Source of the DNA: an uncultured Alphaproteobacteria bacterium
GTDB lineage: Bacteria > Pseudomonadota > Alphaproteobacteria > RF32 > CAG-239
Reading direction: 5' to 3'
Length of the DNA stretch: 64,000 nt
Assembly: GCA_934273635.1 (NCBI GenBank)
Contig: CAKQSV010000009.1
Location: forward strand, 1 to 64,000
The notes under the pieces are model-generated. The model was not told the origin of the DNA, did not search any database, and saw nothing but the letters and a program-made list of their open reading frames with translations. Below, in pieces: positions 17,471 to 27,575 of the stretch; the stretch's first letter is position 1; the number at the start of each line of letters is the position of its first letter. Position numbers and translations under genes: made by a program.

Positions 17471-18823
17471 CTAGCGACGGGATTGGTCTTTAACGCGCCG
17501 CAATAAATCATCAATTTTCAGGGTTAGGGTCGGGTCAAGGCTGTTGTGCTTGGCAGTCTCAGCTTGTTTTTGCGCCAATTTAAAATCGCCTGTTCTGAGG
17601 CTGTATTCCGCTGCGGTGTATTGAGCCTCGGCAGTCTGTCCGTTCAACTCATAAGCGCGCGCTAACAACAGCCAACTGATGAGCGTTGGTCGTTCGGTAA
17701 TGGCTTTTTGCAACTGAGCGATAATTTGCCTAATTTCCTTTGGCGTTGGATTATTTTCCAATGCCGCCTGCGCCTCGTTGATTTTGAACAGCGCCGATTT
17801 AGGCATCAGGCTCGAGGCTTTGGCAAATTCTTTTTGCGCGGCGGCGATTTTGCCTTGTTCTAACAAAATTTGTCCCTTCAACTCGCGAAAATGCGGATTG
17901 TTCGGCTCTTTGGCAATCAAACCGTCAATCAGACTCAAGGCTTTGTCAAAGCGAATAGCCTTATAAGCGGCAATGGCGCGGGCATACTGCGCGGCAACAG
18001 AATTATCCGAGGATGGATATTTAGTATAAGTCCGCTCCGGAGATTTAATAAACGCAAACAGCTTGGCTTGCACGCGCTTGAGCTGCTCATCGGCGCCGAC
18101 AACCGGCTTGTTTGGAGAGTTTTGCGCCGCCTGTCGCAAAAACGCCACACGCTCGCCCGACATCGGGTGCGTCCGAAAATAGCCGTCTTCACTAATGCCC
18201 TGTAAGCGATTTTGCGCTTGAATTTTCTTCATAAAATTCATCAATCCCGTCGGCGAGTGTCCGGTTTTGTTCAAGAGCTTAACCGCCGCCTCATCGGCAC
18301 TGCGCTCTTCTTCCACCTGATAAGCCAAAGATTGATTGATGAGCGAGCCTTGCGAGCCGAACACCACCGCCGCCGCCACATCCCCGCGTCCCGATGCCGC
18401 GCCGAGCGCTCCCGCCACAGCCATAGACGCCAGACTGATGTTTTGCAACTCTTTCATTTTCAGCTTTTGGCGCAGAATATGTCCGCCCATAATGTGCCCG
18501 ACCTCGTGCGCCGCCACGCCGCGGATTTCATCGGCGTTTGCGGCTTTGATAATAACTTCGGAGTTGATGAACAGGTTGTTACCGTCACTAACAAAGGCGT
18601 TAAGACTGTCATCTTCTACAATAAAAACCTTGTTGCGGTTAAAATTTATGCCCGCGGCCTTAAAAATCGGCTCAACCAAACTTTGCAACAGTTGCTCACT
18701 CTCCTCGTCGGATATGGTCGTGAGAGCGGCGTGAGCGTTAGTGCTCAAAAAACAAACGGCTAATATCAGAATTAGCCGTTTCTTCCAACTTGAGCCTAGC
18801 TTTTGATTAACTTTCTCCACCAA
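17471..18823 (-). CDS. Periplasmic M48 metalloprotease with TPR repeats (BepA-like)
   Basis: A 450-residue protein with a signal peptide (about 14-33, ending NAHA). The zinc motif is HEVGHIMGGH near residue 106, and the third ligand Glu is in EEERSADEAA. The C-terminal half is helical TPR-like. In the BepA/YfgC family such proteases degrade or chaperone misassembled outer-membrane proteins. The start is non-ATG: TTG at 18823 (or GTG at 18820), supported by AAAGGAAAA upstream; the first 28 bases overlap the end of rne. Co-transcription with rne is likely. Confidence 0.9.
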   Translation of the reverse strand: MVEKVNQKLGSSWKKRLILILAVCFLSTNAHAALTTISDEESEQLLQSLVEPIFKAAGINFNRNKVFIVEDDSLNAFVSDGNNLFINSEVIIKAANADEIRGVAAHEVGHIMGGHILRQKLKMKELQNISLASMAVAGALGAASGRGDVAAAVVFGSQGSLINQSLAYQVEEERSADEAAVKLLNKTGHSPTGLMNFMKKIQAQNRLQGISEDGYFRTHPMSGERVAFLRQAAQNSPNKPVVGADEQLKRVQAKLFAFIKSPERTYTKYPSSDNSVAAQYARAIAAYKAIRFDKALSLIDGLIAKEPNNPHFRELKGQILLEQGKIAAAQKEFAKASSLMPKSALFKINEAQAALENNPTPKEIRQIIAQLQKAITERPTLISWLLLARAYELNGQTAEAQYTAAEYSLRTGDFKLAQKQAETAKHNSLDPTLTLKIDDLLRRVKDQSRR

Positions 18824-21336
18824 GTTGTTTTTCCTTTGCTTTCTGCTTTTTCTTCCGTTTTTTCAGACGGCTTAATGTCTTCGTGGCTGTTATACAAAAT
18901 CACAGCCTCATTGGTTTTATGCTGCGGCTCAGCAGAATTTTCGCCATCCGACTTGTTGTCTCGACCATAGCGACGCCCTCTGTCGCGACCATAACCCCTG
19001 CGTCCTCGGCGTTCTTTGCGGCGGCGGTTGTTGCGATAGCCTTTGTCGCCGTCCTGATAATTTTTCTCAGCGTCATCAGCGACCGGTTTTGCAACATCTT
19101 CAACAACTTCCGGCGCTTGCTCGGCGTCCTTGTTTTCAACCTCCGGCATCGGTTCTTCAACAACCGGAGCAACAACAGCGGGTTTGACCTGTTCTTGCGC
19201 TTGTTTGTTGATTTTTATGCGCTCAATACGATAGTCCGAAATATTTTTGATTGTGTCGTCCGCGCAAATAATAATCTGCATATTGTATTGCGTTTCCATT
19301 TCGCTGAGCTTTTGGCGTTTTTGATTGAGCAGGAAAATCGCCACATCACTCGGCACAAAAATATTAACCTGAGCCGAACGATTCCGAGTTCCTTCTTCTT
19401 CAATGCCGCGCAATACCATAACCGCGCTCGATTCCATGGTCCTGACCAAACCTTTGCCCTGACAATGCGGACAAACCTGATAGTTGCTTTCAAAGAACGA
19501 GGAGTGCATTCTCTGTCTTGAAATTTCCAACAATCCGAAAATACTCATCTTGGCAATCTGTACTCTCGCGCGGTCGGCTTTCATCGCCTCTTTCATACGC
19601 TTTTCAACGGCAATATTGTTTTTCGGGTCGTCCATATCAATAAAGTCAACCACAACCAACCCCGCCAAATTGCGCATACGCAGCTGTTTTGCAATCTCGT
19701 CCGCGGCTTCCAAATTGGTTTTGAGCGCCGTTTCTTCCAAATCTTTTTCTTTGGTGGCGCGACCGGAGTTCACATCAATCGAAACCAGAGCCTCGGTGGG
19801 ATTAATCACCAAATAACCGCCTGATTCCAGCTGCACGTTGGTGTCATGCAATTTGTCGAGTTGCGTCTCCACCTGAAAACGCTGAAACAACGGCAGATCA
19901 CCTTTTTTGTTAGCTTTAATTTTCTTCAGATTGTGCGGAGACAAAATCTTCGTAAACTCGCGAGCCTCTTTATAAGCGTTGTCGCCATCGACAATAATCT
20001 CCGACATATCTTTGGTGTACATATCGCGCAACGCCCGCTTAATCAAATTGCCTTCTTCGTGAATCAAACACGGCGCTTTGTTCTTCAAAGCATTGAGGCG
20101 AATTTGGTTCCAACTGCGAATCAAATAGTTGTAGTCGCGTACAATGTCCGCTTTGGTCTTATCCTCGCCGGCGGTGCGAACAATCATCGACATATCGCAA
20201 CTGATAGGCAGTTCTTTGACAATGCTTTTCAAACGCTTGCGGTCGGTCATGCTTGTAATTTTGCGCGATACGCCGCCGCTTTTAATGCGGTTGGGCATCA
20301 ACACACAATAACGACCGGCCAAAGACAAATAGGTTGTCAACGCCGCGCCCTTGTTGCCGCGCTCTTCCTTAACCACCTGTACCAACAGGGTCTGTCCTTC
20401 TTTAATTACATCTTGAATCGTGCTGCGATGAAACAGCTTTCTCAACTTCATCAACTTGCGCTGAATTTCAAAGTCGTACTCGCTGTCGTCGTCATCGTCA
20501 TCCGCCGCCTCATTATCGTCTTCGGCTTCGTTCAAATCTTCACTGACCGATTCGCCACCGAAAGCCTCCGCCGCCATAACCGTCGGCTTCTCTTTGCTTT
20601 CTTCCGCCACAGGCTCGGACACAACCTCTGTTTTTACCGACTCATCTGCTTTTGCCACTGCGTTGGTATTGTCTTCGTGCAGTTCTTTTTGTTTTTTGAT
20701 GCGCTTTTTCAAAATTCTCTTTTTGCGCTTATGCTTCTCGCTGCCGTCCTCACTCTCAACAGCTGTCTCGCTCTCGTTATTCTCAACCTGTGCGGCGCTC
20801 TCAGCATCCGGAGTAGCCTCAACTTCCGCCTTAACCTCTTGCGCTTCATGACTTTGGGTGTTCTCGGTAGGCTCGCTCTCGGCGGTTGCCTCGCTATTTT
20901 CAGTCTGCGCCTCTTTTTCAGCCTGAGCGGCGGCCTCGGCGGCCAAACGCTTTTCTTCTTCCCAACGCGCGCGCTCACGAGCTTTTTCCTCGCGATAACG
21001 TTCACGCTCTAATTCTTTTTCTTTCAGATATTGTTTTTTTGCTTCAATGGCGTCATCAACTTCTTTTTCAACTTCGACCAAAACCTCGTCAGAAACATTG
21101 TAATAGTCGGGGTGAATTTCGCCAAACGCCAAAAAACCGTGACGATTCCCGCCATAATCAACAAACGCCGCCTGCAACGAGGGCTCGATTCTCATAACTT
21201 TTGCTAAATAAATATTGCCTTTAATTTGTTTTCTGAAACTGGATTCGAATTCAACGTCTTCAACTTTATTGCCGTTGACCACAACCACGCGGGTTTCTTC
21301 GGGTTGAGTGTCGTCAATTAACATTCTCTTGGTCAT
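18796..21336 (-). CDS. rne: Ribonuclease E
   Basis: An 846-residue endoribonuclease for mRNA decay and rRNA/tRNA processing. The S1 RNA-binding region begins at about 36 (IKGNIYLAKV, then AAFVDYGGNRHGFLAF). It is interrupted by a charged, Glu/Ala/Lys-rich insert of about 200 residues, then resumes at about 300. The catalytic Mg site is ALVSIDVNSGRAT with DFIDMDD, and the zinc-link is CPHCQGKG. The C-terminus is a disordered scaffold with an Arg-rich stretch (RRRKERRGRRGYGRDRGRR). The S1 insert is typical of alphaproteobacterial RNase E. Its long upstream region may be an autoregulatory leader. Confidence 0.95.
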   Translation of the reverse strand: MTKRMLIDDTQPEETRVVVVNGNKVEDVEFESSFRKQIKGNIYLAKVMRIEPSLQAAFVDYGGNRHGFLAFGEIHPDYYNVSDEVLVEVEKEVDDAIEAKKQYLKEKELERERYREEKARERARWEEEKRLAAEAAAQAEKEAQTENSEATAESEPTENTQSHEAQEVKAEVEATPDAESAAQVENNESETAVESEDGSEKHKRKKRILKKRIKKQKELHEDNTNAVAKADESVKTEVVSEPVAEESKEKPTVMAAEAFGGESVSEDLNEAEDDNEAADDDDDDSEYDFEIQRKLMKLRKLFHRSTIQDVIKEGQTLLVQVVKEERGNKGAALTTYLSLAGRYCVLMPNRIKSGGVSRKITSMTDRKRLKSIVKELPISCDMSMIVRTAGEDKTKADIVRDYNYLIRSWNQIRLNALKNKAPCLIHEEGNLIKRALRDMYTKDMSEIIVDGDNAYKEAREFTKILSPHNLKKIKANKKGDLPLFQRFQVETQLDKLHDTNVQLESGGYLVINPTEALVSIDVNSGRATKEKDLEETALKTNLEAADEIAKQLRMRNLAGLVVVDFIDMDDPKNNIAVEKRMKEAMKADRARVQIAKMSIFGLLEISRQRMHSSFFESNYQVCPHCQGKGLVRTMESSAVMVLRGIEEEGTRNRSAQVNIFVPSDVAIFLLNQKRQKLSEMETQYNMQIIICADDTIKNISDYRIERIKINKQAQEQVKPAVVAPVVEEPMPEVENKDAEQAPEVVEDVAKPVADDAEKNYQDGDKGYRNNRRRKERRGRRGYGRDRGRRYGRDNKSDGENSAEPQHKTNEAVILYNSHEDIKPSEKTEEKAESKGKTTWWRKLIKS

Positions 21337-21710
21337 AAATATAACTCCAAACTTAATAATACCAAAGCTGACTTTGGCGCTATTTTATCAAACTGAAAGG
21401 AGTTATGCCCCGAAAACCGATTGCCCGCAAGACAACCGAAAACACGGCACCGTAACAGTGCTGTTCCGCTATAACCGAGACTTTAACATATACATAAGTC
21501 TCAAACCTCAAGCCCGCCGAATATCAAATCTAAAATAAAGTTGTTCAGGGTGGCGGGGCGATAAAACCGTTCAGTAAATTTTTTCCGTCCTCTTGGCTGC
21601 AGCACGCCTTTCGCTATGAACAAGCGGCGGTATCAGAAACAAGAACAATTTATAAAAAATCACCAATTACAGTTCGTGTTCCGATACATAAAACGCAACC
21701 AATTACCCCT

Positions 21711-21738
21711 AGCATATACATTTTGATTTAAAACACAA
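21711..21738 (-). promoter_or_regulatory. Candidate distal promoter of rne
   Basis: Minus-strand TTGTGT (21738-21733), 16-base spacer, TATGCT (21716-21711). If used, the rne mRNA has a leader of about 370 bases. Confidence 0.4.
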
Positions 21739-21774
21739 TAACAATTTTCATTGCTGACAATTTTTATTTTTAAC

Positions 21775-21801
21775 TTCTTGGTAACCAGTATCGGTTATAA
21801 T
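21775..21801 (+). promoter_or_regulatory. Promoter of the amidase gene
   Basis: A perfect TATAAT at 21796-21801 with a weak TTCTTG 15 bases upstream. Transcription would begin near 21808, after the first in-frame ATG (21804), which argues that translation starts at a later codon. Confidence 0.5.
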
Positions 21802-21836
21802 TTATGTCATGTAGAAACAGTTTTTTGCGAAAGAAA

Positions 21837-23084
21837 ATGCTTAACCGGTTGCACAATATAGTCAAAACAATGTTTGCGACAAGTCTCAAAACGGCTTGTT
21901 TGGCCTTGTTTGCGTGCGTGTTAATGGCGCAAAACGCCTCCGCCGCTACTATCAAAAATTTGCGCATCGGGCAGGGAACAAACAGCTTTCGCATTGTGTT
22001 TGACGCTGACGGACAGTTTAATTATAAGGCTTTTTTGTTGAGCAACCCGCGGCGACTGGTATTTGATGTTTATGACTGCGGCGTGGTTTCTCAAGTTGAA
22101 AAATATCGTGACAAAACCAATCTGGTGTCGCGTATTCGGGTCGGGCGTATTGATGGCAGTTCGCAACGTATCGCCATGGATTTGCAAACGCCGGTAGTTA
22201 TCAAAAAAGCGTTTATGCTGGCGCCGCAAAGTAGTTTTGGTTGGCGCTTTGTGGTGGATGTTGAGGTCGCTTCCACGCGCGAGTTCGATTCTCGTATCGG
22301 TAGCGGTTATGCTTTTAACGGCAGTGAGAAAAAAAGCAAATCATCGTCTCACACCTCAACCAAAGCGGTCGCAACGGTCAATTCTAAGGCCAAAAAAGTG
22401 GTGGTGATTGACCCCGGACACGGCGGTAAAGACCCTGGGGCAATCGGTTATTCCGGTGTCTATGAAAAAAACATCACATTGGCAATGGCTAAGGAACTGA
22501 AGGCGATTTTGGACAAGGAAGGTCGTTACAAAGTTTACCTGACCCGCAGTACCGATATTTTTATCCCCTTGCGTGACCGTGTGAAAATCGCCCGTAAGCA
22601 CGACGCGGACTTGTTTCTTTCAATTCACGCCGACAGCGCGGTCAATCGCAGTGCCAAAGGCTTGTCGGTCTACACGTTGTCCGAGACCGCGTCCGACAAA
22701 GAGGCCGAGGCGTTAGCCGAGCGAGAAAATAAAGCTGATGTTATCGCCGGACTTGACTTGTTGGAACACTCCAAGGAGGTTTCTGACATTTTGATAAATC
22801 TGGCTCAGCGCGAGACGATGAACCGCTCTTCGGAGTTCGCCGGTTTTATGGTTCAGGAAATGCGCCGTTCAGTGCAGTTGGTGGACAACACCCACCGATT
22901 TGCGGGCTTTGCGGTGTTAAAAGCGCCGGACGTTCCCTCGGTTTTGCTTGAAATGGGCTATTTGTCCAATCGTACCGAGGAGCGTCAACTCAAACAGTCC
23001 TCTTATCGCAAAAAACTTGCGACTTCCGCCAGTAAGGCAATTCGCAAATATTTTGACAATATGCAACACGCCTCTGTGTTTTAA
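21837..23084 (+). CDS. N-acetylmuramoyl-L-alanine amidase (AmiC type)
   Basis: About 415 residues. After a signal peptide ending QNASA comes an AMIN domain (IKNLRIGQGTNSFRIVFD, about 40-140) that binds septal peptidoglycan. A linker and a zinc Amidase_3 domain follow (VVIDPGHGGKDPGA with Glu in VYEKNITL, then FLSIHAD and SVLLEMGYLSN). It cleaves the amide bond between peptide and MurNAc during cell separation. An ATG at 21804 precedes the predicted transcription start, so I use 21837; 21870 is also possible. PBP1A follows on the same strand. Confidence 0.93.
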   Translation: MLNRLHNIVKTMFATSLKTACLALFACVLMAQNASAATIKNLRIGQGTNSFRIVFDADGQFNYKAFLLSNPRRLVFDVYDCGVVSQVEKYRDKTNLVSRIRVGRIDGSSQRIAMDLQTPVVIKKAFMLAPQSSFGWRFVVDVEVASTREFDSRIGSGYAFNGSEKKSKSSSHTSTKAVATVNSKAKKVVVIDPGHGGKDPGAIGYSGVYEKNITLAMAKELKAILDKEGRYKVYLTRSTDIFIPLRDRVKIARKHDADLFLSIHADSAVNRSAKGLSVYTLSETASDKEAEALAERENKADVIAGLDLLEHSKEVSDILINLAQRETMNRSSEFAGFMVQEMRRSVQLVDNTHRFAGFAVLKAPDVPSVLLEMGYLSNRTEERQLKQSSYRKKLATSASKAIRKYFDNMQHASVF

Positions 23085-23169
23085 TAACCTTAATTTTTAT
23101 TTGCATTTTTTATAAATTGTAATAGATTATCAACCAAGTTTATTGATAAAATTTGTAATAGGTTCTCGG

Positions 23170-25626
23170 ATGTTTAAGACTATATCCTCGCTTCTTAGCG
23201 CCATGTTTTTCTTTGCCGTTATAGGTGTTGTTTTATTGATAGTCACCTTTTGGCAGGTGTCGGCTGACTTGCCGGACTATCGCCAACTGGCGGTTTATGA
23301 ACCGCCGGTAACGACCAGACTATACGCCGCCGACGGAACGCCGTTGATGGAATATGCCGCCGAAAAACGCTTTTTTGTGCCGATTGACAAAGTGCCGGAT
23401 ATGGTCAAAAATGCCTTTATCGCCGCCGAAGACAAGCATTTTTATCAGCATGGCGGAGTTGACTTTTTGGGTATTATCCGCGCGGTGCTCGGCAACCTTA
23501 AAAACTTGGGTAATGGTCGCCGTCCGGCGGGGGCGTCAACGATAACCCAACAGGTGGCCAAAAACTTTTTGCTCAGCTCTGAGCTTTCGTATGTGCGCAA
23601 AATCAAAGAGGCGATTTTAGCCACCCGTATTGAGCAGGCCTTCCCGAAAGACCATATTTTAGAGCTTTACCTTAACGAAATCTATTTGGGCAATCGCTCT
23701 TATGGTGTTGCCGCCGCCGCCCTCAATTACTTTGGTAAATCGCTTAACGATTTGAGCGTTGAAGAAGTCGCTTATCTTGCGGCGTTACCCAAAGGACCGA
23801 ACAATTATAATCCCAAAACCAAATATGAAGCCGCCGTCGGTCGTCGCAACTGGGTGCTCGACCGTATGATGGAAGACGGCTATATCACCGAAGACACCGC
23901 TAAAAACGCCAAAGAAAAACCTCTGAAAGTGATTGAGCGTAATACCAATATTGTCAGTGATGCCCAATATTTCAGCGAAGAGGTGCGTCGAGAAATCAGT
24001 TCGCAATACGGCAATGACGCCTTGTATGAGGGAGGCTTGTTGGTGCGCACAACCTTAAATCCGCGTTTGCAAAGCATTGCGACCAAAGCTTTTCAAAAAG
24101 GGATTCGCGAGTATGACCGCCGCCATGGTTGGCGTGGCGCCGTGACCAATGTTTCCTTAAGTGATGATGTTGTGTCTCAGCTCAAAAACTTAACGCCGCC
24201 TGCCGGTGCGTTGAGCAACTGGCGTTTGGCGGCGGTGACATCCGTCACCGATAATGGTGCGTCAGTTACCGATATTGACGGCAAGCAGGGGGTTATTCCG
24301 TTTGCTTTGCTCGGTTGGGCGCGTAAAACACTTGAAAACCAGCGTATCAGCGATGCTCCTAAGCATACTTCCGATGTTTTGAAAGTTGGCGATGTGGTTT
24401 GGGTTGAACCCGCAGACAGCAAAACGATTGCGGCTAAAAAACTGGCGGAAAACAGCTATGAGCTGCGCCAAATCCCCAATGTTGAAGGTGGCGTGGTGGT
24501 TATGGATCCGCACACCGGCAAGGTGTTGGCGATTGTGGGCGGCTATTCGTTCCAAATGTCGCAGTTTAACCGCGCCACGCAGGCTTTGCGCCAAACCGGT
24601 TCGGCGTTCAAACCGGTGGTTTATCTGACCGCGCTTGAAAACGGCTATTCCCCGACTGATTTAATTTTAGATGCGCCGTTCGTGCTTGATCAGGGGGCAG
24701 GTCTCAAACGTTGGAAACCCGAGAACTATTCCAAAAAGTTTTATGGTTTGATGACCCTGCGCGAGGGCATTGAAAAATCGCGCAACCTCATGACCGTGCG
24801 TTTGGCGCAAGAGGTCGGTATGGATAAGGTGTCTGAAATGTCTCGCCGTATCGGTGTTAATGACAATCTGCCGGAGTTGCTGTCCATGTCTTTGGGTGCG
24901 GGCGATACCAAACTCATCAATATGGTCAGCGCCTACTCGGTGTTTGTCAACGGCGGTAAAAAAATCACGCCTTATTTTATTGAGAAGATTCAAGACCGCA
25001 ACGGTAAAACCATTTTCAAAAAAGACACTCGTGTTTGTGAAAACTGCAACTCCGAGCATTGGGAAAACCAACCGGCGCCAACATTGCAAGATACCCGCGA
25101 GCAGATTGTCGATGCTCTGAGCGCTTATCAAATGACCTCGATTTTGGAGGGCGTGGCTATTCGCGGTACCGGCGCCAGATTGCGAGGCTTAAACCGTCAC
25201 TTAGCAGGCAAAACCGGCACCACCAACGACAATAAGGATGGTTGGTTTGTGGGCTTTTCCCCCGATTTGGTGGTGGGAACTTATGTCGGTTTTGACGAGC
25301 CACGCACTCTGGGACGTATTGAAACCGGTGCCTCGGTGGCTCTGCCGATATTCTATGACATTATGCAAGAGGCGCTCAAAAACACGCCGGATGAGCCGTT
25401 CCGTATTCCGCAAGGCATTAAACTGGTGCGCATTAACCACAAGACCGGCAAACCTGCCGCGCCCGAAGATAAGGCTGTGATTTTTGAGGCCTTAAAGCCC
25501 GACTTTGACTTTAATAACAAGCAACGGGTGATTGGTAATGACAACACGGTCGGTGATGACACGGCAACCGGTGATAGTTTCGATTCCGCCGCTGATGAAG
25601 AAATTCAGGTCGGCACCCAATACTAA
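23170..25626 (+). CDS. mrcA: Penicillin-binding protein 1A
   Basis: About 818 residues; a bifunctional inner-membrane peptidoglycan synthase. One N-terminal membrane helix is followed by a GT51 glycosyltransferase (AAEDKHFYQHGGVD with Glu near 87; RRPAGASTITQQVAKNFLL), an OB-like domain (about 310-420) and the transpeptidase. The penicillin-binding motifs are SAFK, SRN in EKSRNLMTV, and KTGTTND. The ATG at 23170 has AGG 7 bases upstream; an in-frame TTG at 23143 is less likely. prfB starts 12 bases after the stop, so the two may be co-transcribed. Partner of the upstream amidase in wall growth and separation. Confidence 0.95.
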   Translation: MFKTISSLLSAMFFFAVIGVVLLIVTFWQVSADLPDYRQLAVYEPPVTTRLYAADGTPLMEYAAEKRFFVPIDKVPDMVKNAFIAAEDKHFYQHGGVDFLGIIRAVLGNLKNLGNGRRPAGASTITQQVAKNFLLSSELSYVRKIKEAILATRIEQAFPKDHILELYLNEIYLGNRSYGVAAAALNYFGKSLNDLSVEEVAYLAALPKGPNNYNPKTKYEAAVGRRNWVLDRMMEDGYITEDTAKNAKEKPLKVIERNTNIVSDAQYFSEEVRREISSQYGNDALYEGGLLVRTTLNPRLQSIATKAFQKGIREYDRRHGWRGAVTNVSLSDDVVSQLKNLTPPAGALSNWRLAAVTSVTDNGASVTDIDGKQGVIPFALLGWARKTLENQRISDAPKHTSDVLKVGDVVWVEPADSKTIAAKKLAENSYELRQIPNVEGGVVVMDPHTGKVLAIVGGYSFQMSQFNRATQALRQTGSAFKPVVYLTALENGYSPTDLILDAPFVLDQGAGLKRWKPENYSKKFYGLMTLREGIEKSRNLMTVRLAQEVGMDKVSEMSRRIGVNDNLPELLSMSLGAGDTKLINMVSAYSVFVNGGKKITPYFIEKIQDRNGKTIFKKDTRVCENCNSEHWENQPAPTLQDTREQIVDALSAYQMTSILEGVAIRGTGARLRGLNRHLAGKTGTTNDNKDGWFVGFSPDLVVGTYVGFDEPRTLGRIETGASVALPIFYDIMQEALKNTPDEPFRIPQGIKLVRINHKTGKPAAPEDKAVIFEALKPDFDFNNKQRVIGNDNTVGDDTATGDSFDSAADEEIQVGTQY

Positions 25627-25638
25627 AGGATAACAATA

Positions 25639-26755
25639 ATGAAAGCAGAAGTTTTAGATTTAGCCAATACCATCAAGCAGTCATTGCAACTGATTCGGAG
25701 GTCTCTTTGACTACGATAACGCCGTTATCCGCCTTGATGAACTCAATGCCTTAACCTCTGATGCCTCGCTGTGGAACGATGCTGAGCGCGCGCAAAAATT
25801 AATGAGTGAAAAAACGCGCCTTGAAGACGCGATAAATTCTTATCGTCATCAGGAAAAATCGTTGAGCGATTTGTTGGAGCTATGTCAAATGGCGGAGGAC
25901 GAAGGCGATGAGACCATGTTGCAAGAGAGCGAACAGCAGCTTGAAATGCTAAAAGAGGAGACCCGTCGCGGCGAGCTTGAGGCTTTGCTCTCGGGCGAGG
26001 TAGACGCCAACGATGCGTTCTTAGAAGTTCACTCCGGCAGTGGCGGCACCGAGGCGCAGGATTGGGCTGAAATGCTGTTGCGCATGTACACCCGTTGGGC
26101 GGAAAGCCACCATTATAAAATTGAATATGTTGAAGAAACCGAAGGCGATGTGGCCGGTATTAAGTCTGCCACCGTCAAAATCAGCGGACACAACGCCTAT
26201 GGTTGGCTCAAGTCTGAGAGCGGCGTGCACCGTTTGGTGCGTATATCGCCGTTTGACAGCAACGCCCGCCGTCACACCAGTTTTGCCTCGGTCGGGGTTT
26301 ATCCGGTGATTGATGACGAAATCCAAATCGAGATTAACGAGTCTGATTGCCGCATTGACACTTACCGCGCTTCGGGTGCCGGTGGTCAACACATTAACAA
26401 AACCGATTCGGCGGTGCGTATCACCCATATTCCGACCGGTATTGTGGTGTCGTGCCAAACCCAACGTTCACAGTTTCAAAACCGTGACAGCGCGTGGAAA
26501 ATGCTCAAGGCTCGTTTGTATGAGATTGAGTTGCAAAAGCGCGAGGCGGCGGCGCAAAATCAGCGTATGGAGCAAGGCGACAACGGTTGGGGCAATCAAA
26601 TTCGTTCTTATGTCTTGCAACCATATAAAATGGTGAAAGATTTGCGCACTGAGGCCGAAACCTCCGACACCAAGGCGGTTTTGGACGGTGATATTGATAT
26701 GTTTTTAGCAGCGGCGTTAGCCGGAAGGGTAGGAAAAGATGAAAAAAATTCTTAA
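25639..26755 (+). CDS. prfB: Peptide chain release factor 2, programmed +1 frameshift
   Basis: The frame opens at 25639 and meets TGA at 25708-25710 after 23 codons. It resumes one base later (join 25639-25707 and 25709-26755), giving 371 residues. The site CTT-TGA-C with AGG three bases before CTT (AGGTCTCTTTGAC) is the classical RF2 autoregulatory signal: low RF2 lets ribosomes slip +1 past the stop that RF2 itself reads. The stop-recognition motif SPF is at 203-205 and the peptidyl-hydrolysis motif GGQ at 248-250. The GGQ glutamine is the substrate of PrmC, encoded at 49136. Confidence 0.96.
25696..25711 (+). promoter_or_regulatory. RF2 programmed frameshift site
   Basis: The internal Shine-Dalgarno-like CGGAGG stands just before TCT-CTT-TGA-C. 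This spacing and codon set drive +1 slippage at CTT in prfB genes. Confidence 0.95.
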
Positions 26756-27575
26756 AACAACCGCCATCGTCTTGGGTGGCTTGTATGCGTTTGTCTGCGC
26801 CGCCGTGTTGGTTTATCCTCAAGCCTTTTTTTATAACCCCGCCAATCGTCCGTCGGTGTTGAGCAACGCGCATGAATACGACTATCCGGCGCAAGAAGTG
26901 CATTACAAGTCTGCCGACGGAACACCACTGTTCGCATGGTTTACACCACCGACCGAAGGCAAAAAAATTGTGGTCTTTATGCACGGCAACTCGCATAATG
27001 TTGAGGAATTTTATTACAAGCTCAAGTCTTTTGTTTATGACGGCTACGGCACTTTTATTCCTGAATACCGTGGCTTTGGCGGACTGGACGGCTCTATCAG
27101 TCAAAAAAATCTGGAGGCGGACGCCATTGCCGCCATACGCTATTTGAATAGTCGCGGTTACAAAAATTCTGATTTGTATGTTTACGGTATGTCTCTGGGC
27201 TCGCACATGGCGACGCACACGGTTGCCGAGTTGCAGAAAAACGGCAATTTTGCGGGCTTAATTTTAGAGGTTCCGTTCGATAGTTTGCTAAACACAGCGC
27301 GCCGCACGGTGCCGTTTTTGCCGCTGAGCCTGTTAATGCGCGACACTTATGATAATGTGGCGGACATTAAGACCGTGAAGTCGCCGATTTTGATAATGGG
27401 CGGCAGTATCGACCCGACCGTGCCGGTTGATTTGGCGATAAATTTATACAATCAGGCGCCTGAGCCGAAAAAAATGATTATATATAAGAACGGCAAACAC
27501 AGCAACTTGTTCAACTTCCGTAACGATTTAGACATCTTGAACTGGATAGAGATTAATGAAAAAGGTATCTACTAG
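26739..27575 (+). CDS. Alpha/beta hydrolase (BEM46/YfhR-like), membrane-anchored
   Basis: A 278-residue protein with an N-terminal hydrophobic anchor (about 5-25). The hydrolase fold has the oxyanion [10 protein letters not shown] at about 83, nucleophile Ser in YGMSLGSHM near residue 150, Asp in GGSIDPTVP and His in GKHSNLF. It resembles the ABHD13/BEM46/YfhR group, whose substrates are mostly unknown. The start overlaps prfB by 17 bases (AGGAAAAG ribosome site) and its end overlaps the next gene by 20 bases, so it lies in a tight transcription unit. Confidence 0.85.
   Translation: MKKILKTTAIVLGGLYAFVCAAVLVYPQAFFYNPANRPSVLSNAHEYDYPAQEVHYKSADGTPLFAWFTPPTEGKKIVVFMHGNSHNVEEFYYKLKSFVYDGYGTFIPEYRGFGGLDGSISQKNLEADAIAAIRYLNSRGYKNSDLYVYGMSLGSHMATHTVAELQKNGNFAGLILEVPFDSLLNTARRTVPFLPLSLLMRDTYDNVADIKTVKSPILIMGGSIDPTVPVDLAINLYNQAPEPKKMIIYKNGKHSNLFNFRNDLDILNWIEINEKGIY

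Larger units (their letters stand above)
21337..21836. other. Divergent intergenic region between rne and the amidase gene
   Basis: About 500 bases without a supported gene. It holds candidate promoters for both flanking genes. On the rne side a stretch of roughly 370 bases would be transcribed as leader; it contains several short inverted repeats, for instance AACAG-TG-CTGTT around 21450-21461. No tRNA or known RNA motif was recognised. Confidence 0.5.

Noticed and set aside
19846..21012. Long open frame antisense to rne
   Set aside because: It mirrors the biased codon use and charged insert of rne, has no recognisable protein and no ribosome site; rne is certain.
21241..21260. tRNA T-loop-like GGATTCGAATTC
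   Set aside because: It lies in the rne coding sequence and no acceptor or anticodon arms surround it.
25639..25710. Premature stop in prfB as a sign of a pseudogene
   Set aside because: The stop is part of the conserved CTT-TGA-C frameshift signal and the downstream frame is intact.
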